This document shows, one piece after another, positions 27,106 through 36,390 of a stretch of DNA of 64,000 nucleotides. The stretch spans positions 1 to 64,000 of the forward strand of contig JBAXQM010000011.1 of NCBI GenBank assembly GCA_037131735.1, read 5' to 3'. The position numbers and the translations under genes are program-made. How positions within the stretch are numbered: the stretch's first letter is position 1; every line of letters begins with the position of its first letter. This DNA is from CAIUPE01 sp037131735. GTDB lineage: Bacteria; Pseudomonadota; Alphaproteobacteria; Rhizobiales; Beijerinckiaceae. The notes under the pieces are model-generated. The model was not told where the DNA came from. It made no database searches and saw only the letters and a program-made list of their open reading frames with translations.

Positions 27106-28245
27106 ATGACTAAGCTTACAGGCGATAGTTTAATGATTGACCGTCGGCGTCTTTTGACTTTGACAGCAGGCGGTGTGTCAGCCGCGGCTTTTGGTGGCCT
27201 TGGCGGGGTAAGCTCCGCTTTAGCCGCAGACACTGTGAGGTGGGTATCACCGCGCGGGACCGTTGAGGTGCTCGACGACTATCCGTATTGGGTTGCAAAG
27301 AAGTTTGGCTATTTCGGTGACATCGCTACAACGCTCGAACCCGGACCGTCTGAAGCGACATCAACCGTTAAACTCGTTGATCAGAAACAGGCCGATGTTG
27401 GCTATCCGTCGCCTGGTGTTTTCTCCCTGGCTCTAGAACAGGGTATGCCGCTCGTTTCTGCATTCCATATGGGTGGCGGCGACGTGTTCACCTTTGCTTT
27501 TCGGAAGGGTCAGAAGCCAAAGAGCCTTAAAGAGCTCGAAGGCAAGACGATCTTGCTCGGCAGCGCCGGTTGGCAATCGATTACAGATCCGATGCTGGCG
27601 GCTGCAGGTGTTGACGTAACGAAAGTGAAATATGTTGACGCCGGTTGGCCAATGTGGGGTACCGTACTCAAGGAAGGTAAGGGCGATGCAGCTCTATGTT
27701 GGGAAGGCTATCGTGCGATGTGGAAGGGCCAAGGACTCGATTTTGATCACTTCCTAGGGCGCGATTTCTCGAAACTTCCTGCAAATAGTTTTGTAATCCG
27801 CAAGGCTGACTTCGAAGATGCTGCCAAGCGCAAACTTTATGCCCGTTACTTCCAAGGTTGGGCAGCAGGGCTCGAATTCGGAAAACATAATCCACGTGCG
27901 GCAACGCAGATCGTCATGGAGCAATTCCCGGGGCTTGCCTCGCAAATGACCCCTGCTGTTGCAACTGAGTCCATGATGCAATTGGCGTCGGTGTTTGCTG
28001 GTCGCATGGATGAGCGAAAGAAATGGGGATTCCACCTAAAATCTAGTTGGGAGCTCTTCTTCGAGACCGGTCGTAAGATTGGCCAGATCACACAGAGCTT
28101 CAAATTCGAAGATGTCTGCAAGAACGATCTGATTGACGAAGCCAATGCCTTCGATGCAGCAAAGGTTAAAGCGGACGCCGAAAAATTTGCTCTATCTGCA
28201 GATTACAAGGGCGTTGATGTTGCAGCCATTCAAGCGGCTCTCTGA
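27106..28245 (+). CDS. ABC transporter substrate-binding protein with Tat signal
   Basis: A 379-residue NMT1/SsuA-like binding protein. A twin-arginine motif (DRRRLLTL, residues 12-19) and a hydrophobic stretch ending ALAAD mark Tat export. The mature part begins VRWVSPRGTVEVLDDYPYWVAKKFGYF and contains the family pattern EGPSEAT-like ligand loop. Start ATG 27106 follows GAGGGGGAA. Tat export implies folding in the cytoplasm, perhaps with a bound ligand or metal. It is followed by a hairpin terminator. Confidence 0.9.
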   Translation: MTKLTGDSLMIDRRRLLTLTAGGVSAAAFGGLGGVSSALAADTVRWVSPRGTVEVLDDYPYWVAKKFGYFGDIATTLEPGPSEATSTVKLVDQKQADVGYPSPGVFSLALEQGMPLVSAFHMGGGDVFTFAFRKGQKPKSLKELEGKTILLGSAGWQSITDPMLAAAGVDVTKVKYVDAGWPMWGTVLKEGKGDAALCWEGYRAMWKGQGLDFDHFLGRDFSKLPANSFVIRKADFEDAAKRKLYARYFQGWAAGLEFGKHNPRAATQIVMEQFPGLASQMTPAVATESMMQLASVFAGRMDERKKWGFHLKSSWELFFETGRKIGQITQSFKFEDVCKNDLIDEANAFDAAKVKADAEKFALSADYKGVDVAAIQAAL

Positions 28246-28255
28246 TTAGGACCGG

Positions 28256-28281
28256 GGCGGCACCTTAGAGGTGTCGCCTTT
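28256..28281 (+). terminator. Hairpin attenuator after the NitT-type binding protein
   Basis: Stem GGCGGCACC/GGTGTCGCC (9 bp with one G-U pair) with loop TTAGA, followed by TTT. Like the hairpin after the first binding-protein gene, it separates the highly needed binding protein from downstream genes. Confidence 0.65.
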
Positions 28282-28319
28282 CTCCTGTTACGGCGTAATA
28301 CTCGACTGGAGTTCGGCCG

Positions 28320-28655
28320 ATGTATATTTTTGACCATATCGGAATTACGACGACCGTGCCGCAACCGAACGAGGATTGGGTCGAACAAAGCCGCGTATGG
28401 GTGACGAATCCGCGCAATCATCCCGAACATATCGAGTTTCTACGCTATGCAGAGGGCACCAGCGTGCCAGCAATCGTGCGTAACAATCCGCACATTGCCT
28501 ATCGGGTCGAAGCGATCGAGCCGCATATTGAAGGGCAGGAAATCTTGATTCCGCCGTTCGTCGTTGGCGATTTTCTAAAGGTCGTTTTCATTCGGAAATA
28601 CGGGACAGTTTTTGAATATATGCAGTATTTGAAAGAGGGTTGGTTCGGAAATTGA
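28320..28655 (+). CDS. Small VOC/glyoxalase-like protein
   Basis: A 111-residue protein beginning YIFDHIGITTTVPQP, the usual first strand of vicinal-oxygen-chelate proteins, with a second EFLRYAEG strand. It is shorter than typical VOC enzymes and covers about one beta-alpha-beta-beta-beta module, so it would need to dimerise. A ribosome-binding site (CTGGAG) precedes ATG 28320. A metal-dependent isomerase or lyase role in the pathway is possible; function unknown. Confidence 0.65.
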   Translation: MYIFDHIGITTTVPQPNEDWVEQSRVWVTNPRNHPEHIEFLRYAEGTSVPAIVRNNPHIAYRVEAIEPHIEGQEILIPPFVVGDFLKVVFIRKYGTVFEYMQYLKEGWFGN

Positions 28656-28676
28656 TCCAATTCGGAGAAACGCATT

Positions 28677-29864
28677 ATGAGCTACAAGGCCATCTACACC
28701 TATGCGTGGGATCTTGCGGAGGCGGGCGTTTCGAAGGCTGTCGAGCAATTTGAGGCGCTTGGGCTTGATACGGTCACTATTGCTGGAAGTTATCACGCAG
28801 GAAAATTTTTACGGCCCCATGGCCGAACGGGAAAGGTATATTTTCCGGAAGATGGAACGGTCTATTTCAAGGCCAACCCGACGCGATATGGCGCGATCAA
28901 GCCGGTGGCTAACTCGATCCTGAATGCGCAAGACGTGCTACGGCAATTGACTTCGCATCAAAGCATGAAAACGAATGTCTGGCTAGTCCTATTGCACAAT
29001 ACGTTACTGGGATCGGCGCATTTCGACTCGGCTGTGTGCAACGCTTTCGGTGATCGCTACATTTATAACTTATGCCCGTCGGCCCCCGAAGCGCGCGCTT
29101 ACGCGATCGGGCTCGCGCAGGATGTGACGGAAAATTATCCGGTGAGCGGCCTTTCAATGGAGACGCCGGGATTTTTGCCCTATGCGCACGGCTTCCACCA
29201 CGAATTTGCACTTAACCGCCCGAACCGCTGGCTCGATAAACAACTCGGGCTGTGCTTCTGCCCGCATTGTATAGAAGGATCAAAGGCTGCAGGGATAAAT
29301 GCGGCGCGGCTCAAGGCGCAGGTTGCGGATGATGTCAGTGCGTATTTAGCCAGTGATCTCGATTATCCGGCCGATATGGCCGAAGCGTTTTGGGAGGCCG
29401 ATACACGGACGGATGGCGATCTAAAGGCGTATCTCGACTGGCGTTGTACCGTGGTGACGTCGCTTGTGCGGGACATTCGCGATGTGGTGCCGAAGGATGT
29501 AGATGTCGCGGTGATTCCCTCCGTTGCACGGCCCACGTCGGGTGCGTGGTACGAGGGTAGCGATCTTGCGGCGCTTGCCGATGCGACAGGCATTATCGAG
29601 GCGTGTTTTTATGAACCGAGCGCTGCGCGCGTGAAAGCGGACCTGTTCGATCTCCGCCGCAGATTGCGCGGTAACGGAACTGTGCGTGGAATTGTGAGGC
29701 CGGCGTTTCCTGATCTCGACACGAAGGGCGAGTTTCTGGCTGCGATGCGTGCGCTCGGCGAGGGCGGGGTTTCAGAGGTTGCCTTCTATAATTGGGGTCA
29801 TTTGCGTCGTGAAAATGTAAGCTGGATTGCGGATGGTCTTCAGGCGCTAGAGGCAGCGCTATGA
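28677..29864 (+). CDS. Uncharacterised TIM-barrel (glycoside-hydrolase-like) protein
   Basis: A 395-residue protein that I do not recognise as a named family. The N-terminus (IYTYAWDLAEAGVSKAVEQFEALGLDTVTIAGSYHAG) and the alternating strand/helix pattern suggest a TIM barrel like those of glycoside hydrolases. A cysteine cluster CFCPHC with a following histidine-free helix sits near residue 198 and could bind zinc. It lies 21 bp after the VOC gene and overlaps the SDR gene by 4 bp, so it is a pathway enzyme rather than a stray gene. No signal peptide is seen. Confidence 0.6.
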   Translation: MSYKAIYTYAWDLAEAGVSKAVEQFEALGLDTVTIAGSYHAGKFLRPHGRTGKVYFPEDGTVYFKANPTRYGAIKPVANSILNAQDVLRQLTSHQSMKTNVWLVLLHNTLLGSAHFDSAVCNAFGDRYIYNLCPSAPEARAYAIGLAQDVTENYPVSGLSMETPGFLPYAHGFHHEFALNRPNRWLDKQLGLCFCPHCIEGSKAAGINAARLKAQVADDVSAYLASDLDYPADMAEAFWEADTRTDGDLKAYLDWRCTVVTSLVRDIRDVVPKDVDVAVIPSVARPTSGAWYEGSDLAALADATGIIEACFYEPSAARVKADLFDLRRRLRGNGTVRGIVRPAFPDLDTKGEFLAAMRALGEGGVSEVAFYNWGHLRRENVSWIADGLQALEAAL

Positions 29865-30646
29865 TGTTTGATGGAAAAGTTGTCTTTATCACCGGCGCGG
29901 CGGGCGGAATCGGGCAGTCATTATGCCGCTATTTCGGCTCGCAGGGCGCTGCAATAGGGCTGATCGACCAGAGCGACGCAGTTGATAGCGTTGCCAAACA
30001 GCTTGCGGGCGAGGGGATTGATACAGCACCAGTTCGAGTGGATATTTCAGATGCTGCTGCGGTGAAGCAGGGTTTTGCAAAGCTCACCGAGCGGCTCGGG
30101 ACAGTTGACATTCTGATCAACAATGCCGGGTTTTCGAAACATCCGACCTTTGCCCGAACCGACCCCGCGGGGTGGGAGCATGATGTGAAGGGTAATCTGA
30201 ACGGCGCATATTTCTGTGCCCATGCCGTGCTTCCGGTAATGCAGGACAAAGGCATCGGTGCGATTGTTAATGTAGGCTCCGTGAATGGTTTGGGAGCGCT
30301 TGGAGATCCAGCTTATAGCGCTGCCAAGGCGGGTATGATTTCAATGACCCGCTCGCTCGCTCTTGAATATGGGCGATTTGGTATACGTGTGAATATCGTT
30401 TTACCAGGCACGGTCCGAACTCCGATTTGGGATGACCGCGCAAAGAAAGAGCCCCAAGTTCTTGCGACTTTAAAGCGTTGGTATCCGTTGGGCCGGATTG
30501 TGGAACCCATTGATGTTGCTCGCGCGATTGCCTTCTTGGCGTCCGACCATGCCGCAGGGATAACAGGTGCGGCATTGCCTGTAGATTGCGGTTTAACTGC
30601 GGGAAATATTGTGATGGCGCGTGAACTCACGCTTGAAGAATTTTGA
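29861..30646 (+). CDS. Short-chain dehydrogenase/reductase
   Basis: A 261-residue classical SDR. Cofactor motif FITGAAGGIGQS, NNAG in LINNAGFSKHP, catalytic serine in NVGSVNGLG and the YSAAK active-site motif are all present. The Asp in GLIDQSD after the second strand suggests NAD preference. It overlaps both its neighbours by a few bases. It would oxidise or reduce a hydroxyl/keto intermediate together with the two following Gfo/Idh/MocA proteins. Confidence 0.92.
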   Translation: MMFDGKVVFITGAAGGIGQSLCRYFGSQGAAIGLIDQSDAVDSVAKQLAGEGIDTAPVRVDISDAAAVKQGFAKLTERLGTVDILINNAGFSKHPTFARTDPAGWEHDVKGNLNGAYFCAHAVLPVMQDKGIGAIVNVGSVNGLGALGDPAYSAAKAGMISMTRSLALEYGRFGIRVNIVLPGTVRTPIWDDRAKKEPQVLATLKRWYPLGRIVEPIDVARAIAFLASDHAAGITGAALPVDCGLTAGNIVMARELTLEEF

Positions 30647-30657
30647 TGGGGGATGAG

Positions 30658-31662
30658 ATGCAGCGCTTACGTATTGGTGTGATTGGACTGGGTTGGTTTG
30701 GTGAAATCCATTGTGACGCTATTGTCGGCATTCCCAATCTCGAGCTTGCAGCGTTGTGCACGAGAACGCCCGATAGGCTTACCGAATTGGCTTCGAAATT
30801 TGGCGTGAAGAAGACATATCGTGATTATCGCGATTTGCTTGCAGACCCCGATATTGATGCGGTTTCAGTAGTAACGATGTGGGACCAGCATACTAACCCG
30901 ACAATCGCGGCGCTTGATGCAGGTAAACATGTCTTTCTTGAAAAGCCGATGGCTTCAACGATTGAAGACTGTAACATGATCATGAACGCCGCCAAACGAT
31001 CCAAAGGTATCTTGCAGATTGGTCATATCTGTCGTTTCAATCCACGCTACCGAATGGCAAAACAAGCTATAGATGCTGGACGAATTGGTAAGATTGTTGC
31101 CATGAGCTCGCGGCGAAACATTCCTGCAGCTTGGACTCCCGAAATACTGAATAAAATTGGACCAATAGTTGGAGACGCCATTCACGATACTGATTTGATG
31201 TTATGGTTCACTGGCGATCGGATCGTCAGTGCCTATGCTCAAACCGTCGATGTACGGGGTCTGAAATTTCCGGACATTGGTCAGACAATGTATCGCTTTG
31301 CCGGTGGCGCTACCGCGACGCTTGAGACCGTTTGGTGCATGCCTGAAAAAACACCCTTTGATATTGACGAACGCATGTCTATTATCGGAACTGAAGGCAT
31401 AATTCATGTGCAAGATACCTTCCCTAATCTTGGTATCGTTTCATCAGACAAGCTGCATAGCCCGGATACAACCTATTGGCCGATGTTCGATGGAGTTCGT
31501 GGAGGCGCTTTGCGCGACGAGTTTTCCTACTTTGCAAACTGCGCCTTGGCAGGAAAAGAGCCGGCGATTGGTCGTCCAGAAGACGCTGCTGCAGCGCTTC
31601 AGGCAACTCTTGCTGCAGAGGAATCTGCGCGAACAGGACGGGTAATTAAAATCGGCGGTTAA
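30658..31662 (+). CDS. Gfo/Idh/MocA-family oxidoreductase (first of two)
   Basis: A 334-residue NAD(P)-dependent dehydrogenase. Rossmann motif IGVIGLGWFGEIH, the catalytic lysine in FLEKPMAS and the DAIHDTDLM motif define the family, which acts on sugars, inositols and amino sugars. I chose ATG 30658 because GGGGG lies 5 nt upstream; TTG 30643 and ATG 30646 overlap the SDR stop. It is only distantly similar to the next gene. Confidence 0.9.
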   Translation: MQRLRIGVIGLGWFGEIHCDAIVGIPNLELAALCTRTPDRLTELASKFGVKKTYRDYRDLLADPDIDAVSVVTMWDQHTNPTIAALDAGKHVFLEKPMASTIEDCNMIMNAAKRSKGILQIGHICRFNPRYRMAKQAIDAGRIGKIVAMSSRRNIPAAWTPEILNKIGPIVGDAIHDTDLMLWFTGDRIVSAYAQTVDVRGLKFPDIGQTMYRFAGGATATLETVWCMPEKTPFDIDERMSIIGTEGIIHVQDTFPNLGIVSSDKLHSPDTTYWPMFDGVRGGALRDEFSYFANCALAGKEPAIGRPEDAAAALQATLAAEESARTGRVIKIGG

Positions 31663-31690
31663 CGAGTAAGTAAAATCAAGGAAGAACGTC

Positions 31691-32731
31691 ATGACAAAAC
31701 GAGTTTTGGTTGTTGGGCTTGGTAATATGGGGATGAGCCATGCAATGGCTTATACGCGTATTCCAGGTTTTGAGGTTGTCGGTGTTTGCGAACGCCGCAT
31801 CGCTAACCGCAAATTACCTGATGCTTTGGCAAAAGCTAAGACTTATTCAAATTTCGAAACCGCTTTGGCCGAATTGAAGCCGGATGTCGTTTCCATCAAT
31901 ACATTGCCAGACTCACATGCTGATTTTGCTATCAAGGCAATGGAAGCGGGCGCACATGTCTTTGTTGAAAAGCCACTTGCCGATAATGTTGCAAACGCAG
32001 AAAAAGTGGTCGCCACCGCGCAACGCACTAATCGAAAGCTAGTTGTAGGTTATATCTTAAGGCAACATCCATCCTGGGTTCGATTCATCGAAATTGCACG
32101 AGAACTCGGAACGCCTTTAGTTTTCCGTATGAATTTGAACCAGCAGTCTAATGGGGAGACCTGGGCTTGGCATAAGCGATTAATGGATAGCTTTCCTCCG
32201 ATCGTTGATTGTGGTGTCCATTATGTTGATGTTATGTGCCAGATGACTAAGGCAAAGCCAGTGAAGGTCCATGCAATTGGTGCACGTCTCACCGACGAGG
32301 TCCCCGTAAATAACTATGGTATGCTTCAGGTTATTTTTGATGATGGTTCTGTTGGGTGGTATGAAGCCGGTTGGGGACCTATGATGAGTGAGACAGCTTT
32401 TTTCGTAAAAGACGTCATTGGTCCGAAAGGCTCAGTATCAATTGTTATGGCTGAAACTGCCGACGATGTGAAATCAGACGACATTAATGCGCATACAAAG
32501 ACTAATCAAATTTTATGGCATCATGCCGATATGTCAAAGCCGGATCAAAGGATCGATATGACTGATGAGCCCGACCATGACGCACTGTGCGAAAGAGAGC
32601 AACGCTACCTTATGAAGGCAATTGACGAGAATATTAATCTGACGGATCACATGAATGACGCCGTCAAAAGCCTGAAGATTGTTATAGCAGCTGATGAATC
32701 CATCCACACAGGTCAAGTAGTCAATCTCTAA
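31691..32731 (+). CDS. Gfo/Idh/MocA-family oxidoreductase (second of two)
   Basis: A 346-residue dehydrogenase with Rossmann motif VLVVGLGNMGMSHAMAY, catalytic lysine in FVEKPLAD and the active-site segment VDCGVHYVDVM. A good ribosome-binding site (AAGGAAG) precedes ATG 31691. Two such enzymes with one SDR suggest a route with sequential or reciprocal redox steps, as in inositol or levoglucosan-type pathways. Substrate not readable. Confidence 0.9.
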   Translation: MTKRVLVVGLGNMGMSHAMAYTRIPGFEVVGVCERRIANRKLPDALAKAKTYSNFETALAELKPDVVSINTLPDSHADFAIKAMEAGAHVFVEKPLADNVANAEKVVATAQRTNRKLVVGYILRQHPSWVRFIEIARELGTPLVFRMNLNQQSNGETWAWHKRLMDSFPPIVDCGVHYVDVMCQMTKAKPVKVHAIGARLTDEVPVNNYGMLQVIFDDGSVGWYEAGWGPMMSETAFFVKDVIGPKGSVSIVMAETADDVKSDDINAHTKTNQILWHHADMSKPDQRIDMTDEPDHDALCEREQRYLMKAIDENINLTDHMNDAVKSLKIVIAADESIHTGQVVNL

Positions 32732-32791
32732 ACATCAGTAATGGGTTCGATAACCTTTCGTGCCGATGGGCTCGATAGAAAGATAAAAGAT

Positions 32792-33922
32792 ATGATGTTT
32801 GATCTTGTGCTCAAAGGGGGGCGTGTTATTGATCCCTCACAGGGTATCGATGCGGTTACCGATGTTGGCTTTCGTGCAGGTAGGGTTGCTGGAATAGGCG
32901 GTGGATTGCTCGGTACGGTGGAGCGCTCCGTCGCGGGCAAGATTGTTACTCCCGGTCTAATTGATCTCCATACCCATGTTTACTGGGGCGGTACCTCGCT
33001 TGGCGTTGATCCGCTCCGACTCGCTCGGGGTGGGTGCACGACGCTTGTTGATACAGGTAGCGCAGGACCAGGAAACTATTCCGGGTTTCTCGAACATGTT
33101 ATCAAGCCTTCTCCGGTTCGGATTATCGCCTATTTGAATATTTCTTTCGCCGGCATTTATGGTTTTTCGAAACGCATTATGGTGGGTGAGAGTGGCGACT
33201 TGCGGCTTATGGCGCCGATTGATGCCGTTGAAACTATCCATGCGCACCGCGATACGATTGCAGGAATCAAAGTTAGGGTCGGTCACCACGCATCACAGAA
33301 TTCCGGTACAATACCTCTCGACATAGCTCGGTTAGTCGCGGAAGAAGTTGGTCTACCTATGATGGTTCATATCGATCATCCTCCGCCAACGCTCGAGGAT
33401 GTTTTGATCAGAATGCGCAAGGGCGACATTCTAACACATTGTTTCCGTCCTTTCCCCAATAGTCCGGCAACAGTATCGGGAAAAATCCACGACTACGTGT
33501 TGGAAGCCCGCGATAGAGGTGTCATCTTCGATATAGGGCATGGGATGGGATCATTCTCATTTGATACAGCACGGGTCATGCTGGCTAATGGGTTCGCGCC
33601 GGACTGTATATCGAGCGACGTCCATGCACTTTGTATCGATGGTCCTGCCTTTGACCTTCTGACCACAATGTCCAAATTTCTATGTCTGGGGATGCCATTG
33701 GTTGAAGTTGTTCGAGCTGCGACAGTGGCTCCGGCAAAAGCAATGGAACGCGGTGACCTCGGGACCTTCAAAACAGGCTCCATAGGGGACGCCTCAATTC
33801 TATCGTTTGATGAAGGCCGATTTGACTATGTGGATTCAACCGGAGAACAACTCATTGGGCGGGAGCGTATATCTGCCCATGGTATTGTTATTGATGGTCA
33901 ATGGCGCGAAGATCTATGTTGA
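32792..33922 (+). CDS. Amidohydrolase/deacetylase-family metallohydrolase
   Basis: A 376-residue amidohydrolase-superfamily TIM barrel. Metal ligands are visible: HTH in LIDLHTHVYWGG, the likely carboxylated lysine in AGIKVRVG, histidines in MMVHIDHPPP and LTHCFRPF, and the final Asp in SSDVHAL. It resembles the EF_0837-type deacetylase family. I chose ATG 32792 (MMFDLVLKGGRVIDPSQG is the family start); ATG 32741 or 32795 are alternatives. Hydrolysis of an N-acyl or cyclic amide substrate is likely, which agrees with the neighbouring RidA and D-amino-acid-type PLP enzyme. Confidence 0.88.
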   Translation: MMFDLVLKGGRVIDPSQGIDAVTDVGFRAGRVAGIGGGLLGTVERSVAGKIVTPGLIDLHTHVYWGGTSLGVDPLRLARGGCTTLVDTGSAGPGNYSGFLEHVIKPSPVRIIAYLNISFAGIYGFSKRIMVGESGDLRLMAPIDAVETIHAHRDTIAGIKVRVGHHASQNSGTIPLDIARLVAEEVGLPMMVHIDHPPPTLEDVLIRMRKGDILTHCFRPFPNSPATVSGKIHDYVLEARDRGVIFDIGHGMGSFSFDTARVMLANGFAPDCISSDVHALCIDGPAFDLLTTMSKFLCLGMPLVEVVRAATVAPAKAMERGDLGTFKTGSIGDASILSFDEGRFDYVDSTGEQLIGRERISAHGIVIDGQWREDLC

Positions 33923-33940
33923 TATTGTTTAATTTCTGGA

Positions 33941-34414
33941 ATGACTAATATGTTTTCGCCCGAACAACGGCTTGCTCAATTAGGGCTCGAACTCCCCGTG
34001 ATGCCGGTGCCAGTTGCAAATTATGTTCCTTATCGGTTTTCAGGCCAGCTTCTTTATCTATCAGGCCAAGGACCTAAGCGTCCTGACGGTACTTACAAAA
34101 CTGGGCGGCTCGGTCGTGACGCAACGATTGAAGAAGGTTATGCAGAGGCGCGTCTTACCGGCCTCCAATTGCTTGCCGTTGCAAGAGCTGCGTTGGGCGA
34201 TTTGTCGAGAATCGAAGCGGTTTTGAAGTTGCTAGGCATGGTGAATGCGGAACCTGATTTTTCTGACCACCCCAAAGTAATAAATGGATGCTCGGACTTG
34301 CTCGTCGATGTTTTGGGAGACGTGGGTCGTCATGCGCGGTCTGCCGTGGGAATGGGATCGTTGCCCAATGGTATGATGGTCGAAATCGAAGCCATCCTGC
34401 AGGTGAGATCCTAA
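33941..34414 (+). CDS. RidA-family (YjgF) protein
   Basis: A 157-residue protein of the RidA/L-PSP family with YVPYRFSGQLLYLSGQGP, LLAVARAALGDLSRIEAVLKLLGMV and GVGSLPNGMMVEIEAI-type elements in the usual order. RidA proteins hydrolyse reactive enamines and imines made by PLP enzymes. Position directly before a PLP enzyme gene fits that role. It is slightly longer than the ~130-residue archetype. Confidence 0.88.
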   Translation: MTNMFSPEQRLAQLGLELPVMPVPVANYVPYRFSGQLLYLSGQGPKRPDGTYKTGRLGRDATIEEGYAEARLTGLQLLAVARAALGDLSRIEAVLKLLGMVNAEPDFSDHPKVINGCSDLLVDVLGDVGRHARSAVGMGSLPNGMMVEIEAILQVRS

Positions 34415-34426
34415 GGAAGGCGGACT

Positions 34427-35512
34427 GTGTCAAAAAAAAGACTAGCGGCGCAAATCGCAAGGGAAGTCGGAACGCCCGCTCTCGTAGTCGATCTTGATGT
34501 CGTCGAACGTAACATTGCAAAGGCACAGGCCTATTGCAACGCAGCTAAGATTAAGAGTCGACCTCATATAAAGACCCATAAATCAGCATTTTTTGCCAAA
34601 ATGCAGATTGATTCCGGCGCAACCGGAATTACCTGCCAAAAGCTCGGTGAAGCTGAAATTATGGCCGCAGCGGGAATGACTGATATTTTAGTCACCTACA
34701 ATCTCTTGGGTGAAGAAAAAGTTGGACGCCTTGGTCGTCTCCTACAGACCACTAACGTAACTGCAGTTGCTGATAATCCTGTAACAATTTCAGGCCTTCC
34801 GCGTGCAGCCGAGATTGGAGGTCGAACCCTTGATGTCGTAATTGAATGTGATACTGGACGAAAGCGGGCGGGTGTTGAGTCCGTTGGCGAAGCAATTGAG
34901 TTGGCGCGGGTCATTGCTTTGACGCCCGGGCTTTCCTTTGCAGGATTTGTATTTTATCCGCCAGATCAACAGATGTCTGGTTCTCAGCGTTTTCTAGATG
35001 ACGCTCTTCGTGGTGTTCGTGAGCACGGTCTTGAACCCCGTATTGTTTCTACCGGCGGCACACCAAATCTAAGTCAGCTAGGAGATTTGAAAGGCATGAC
35101 CGAACATCGTGCGGGCACCTATATTTTTAATGATCGAATGATGATGGCAAAAGGTATGGCCTCGCTGGAGGATTGTGCGGTTACGGTGGTGACGACCATT
35201 GTCAGCAGAGCGGGCCCAGAGCGCGGTATCATGGATGCGGGGTCAAAAACGTTAACATCTGATACCGGTGGGGGCCTCGAAGGTTTCGGTCATGTTATAG
35301 AATACCCAAATATTCAGGTTGCAGGTTTTGCAGAGGAGCACGGCTTCCTTGACCTCTCAAAAAGCAATGATCGACCCCAGGTCGGAACAGTAATGAATGT
35401 GATCCCTAATCATGTCTGTGTTGTTGTAAATATGTTTGATCGTATTGTTTTGACACGTGATTTTGAAATTATTGGTGATACTCCAATCGAGGCTAGAGGC
35501 AAAATAATTTGA
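34427..35512 (+). CDS. D-threonine aldolase / D-serine dehydratase-like PLP enzyme
   Basis: A 361-residue fold-type III PLP enzyme. The N-terminal alanine-racemase-like barrel has TPALVVDLDVVERNI and the PLP lysine in RPHIKTHKS; the C-terminal domain has the metal-binding VIPNHVCVVVNMFD. Family members cleave or dehydrate D-beta-hydroxy amino acids. It starts at GTG 34427 after AAGGAAGG. As last gene of the operon it probably processes an amino-acid product released by the deacetylase (inference). Confidence 0.88.
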   Translation: MSKKRLAAQIAREVGTPALVVDLDVVERNIAKAQAYCNAAKIKSRPHIKTHKSAFFAKMQIDSGATGITCQKLGEAEIMAAAGMTDILVTYNLLGEEKVGRLGRLLQTTNVTAVADNPVTISGLPRAAEIGGRTLDVVIECDTGRKRAGVESVGEAIELARVIALTPGLSFAGFVFYPPDQQMSGSQRFLDDALRGVREHGLEPRIVSTGGTPNLSQLGDLKGMTEHRAGTYIFNDRMMMAKGMASLEDCAVTVVTTIVSRAGPERGIMDAGSKTLTSDTGGGLEGFGHVIEYPNIQVAGFAEEHGFLDLSKSNDRPQVGTVMNVIPNHVCVVVNMFDRIVLTRDFEIIGDTPIEARGKII

Positions 35513-35668
35513 GTCAAATACAATGATAGACGGCTTATATGATTTGAAGAAAAATTATCCAATTTTTTGATCAAGAATAAAAAGGTCATTTTATTTTAAA
35601 AAGTAATCTTACTATCTATTCTTAAAATTCAAATTTACACACTAGTTAGTTAATTCCGGGAGAATTAA

Positions 35669-36001
35669 ATGGTTTTATATAAATTAATAAAAAAAATATT
35701 CGAATTTAAATTATTCAAAAATTTTGAATTTCAATCAAAAAATGACGATAGTACTAATTTTGACGTTGTTACTCAAAATCATAAATTTTGCTACAAGAAT
35801 CAACCTCAAGAGGGCGATGTTCTATCGAGTAAAAAAATTGAACTAGATAACAATTCAGATCAATCAAGTGAAATTTTTTATTCCAAACCATCAAGCATTT
35901 TCACAAATATTAAAGATAAAGACGGCGGCTGGCCTCTATTCGATGCTTGCGATGGGATTCCTTTAAGTATCTTGATGTCCAAGAGAAATAATAAAAATTA
36001 A
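35669..36001 (+). CDS. AT-rich orphan hypothetical protein
   Basis: A 110-residue open frame with a strong ribosome-binding site (GGGAGAA) 5 nt before ATG. It is rich in Lys, Asn, Phe and Ser and resembles no family I know. The N-terminus is basic and hydrophobic (MVLYKLIKKIFEFKLFKNF), the middle is polar and the end carries DGGWPLFDACDGIPLSIL. Very AT-rich, isolated from both operons. It may be a real horizontally acquired gene or a chance frame in AT-rich DNA. Confidence 0.4.
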   Translation: MVLYKLIKKIFEFKLFKNFEFQSKNDDSTNFDVVTQNHKFCYKNQPQEGDVLSSKKIELDNNSDQSSEIFYSKPSSIFTNIKDKDGGWPLFDACDGIPLSILMSKRNNKN

Positions 36002-36296
36002 AAATATCGAAAATAATGAATTTATTCGCAGTATTAGTCAGATTTGATCTAATTAAACTAGATAGGTCAATTTATAGATAATGTAGATAGTATTCAAAAA
36101 AATACAAAATATAATGGGAGAATGAATTATATTTTTATCAATTGTTTCAGTGCCTACAAATTTGTATTACTGTAAATAGCTAATGTGTTTCATAATCCAG
36201 CGGTTATGGAGGCAATCATCTTGAATTGACTCTAGCCTCCCACGGATCTCGGCCCCCAAGATGCCTAAATCAAGCAAAATAGTTTAAACTCTCGGG

Positions 36297-36316
36297 GGTT
36301 GAGGGCCCACGCAACC
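36297..36316. repeat. GC-rich hairpin related to the one at 62427
   Basis: GGTTGAGGGCCCACGCAACC, with the same flanking GGG before and AAA after as the copy at 62427-62446. Here the stem has mismatches, suggesting decay. Confidence 0.5.
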
Positions 36317-36390
36317 AAACCGTCGGTGATCCCAATTTATTATAGATATCAATGATTTAAATGGTTCAGAATTACATCTTGGGCAGCTCG

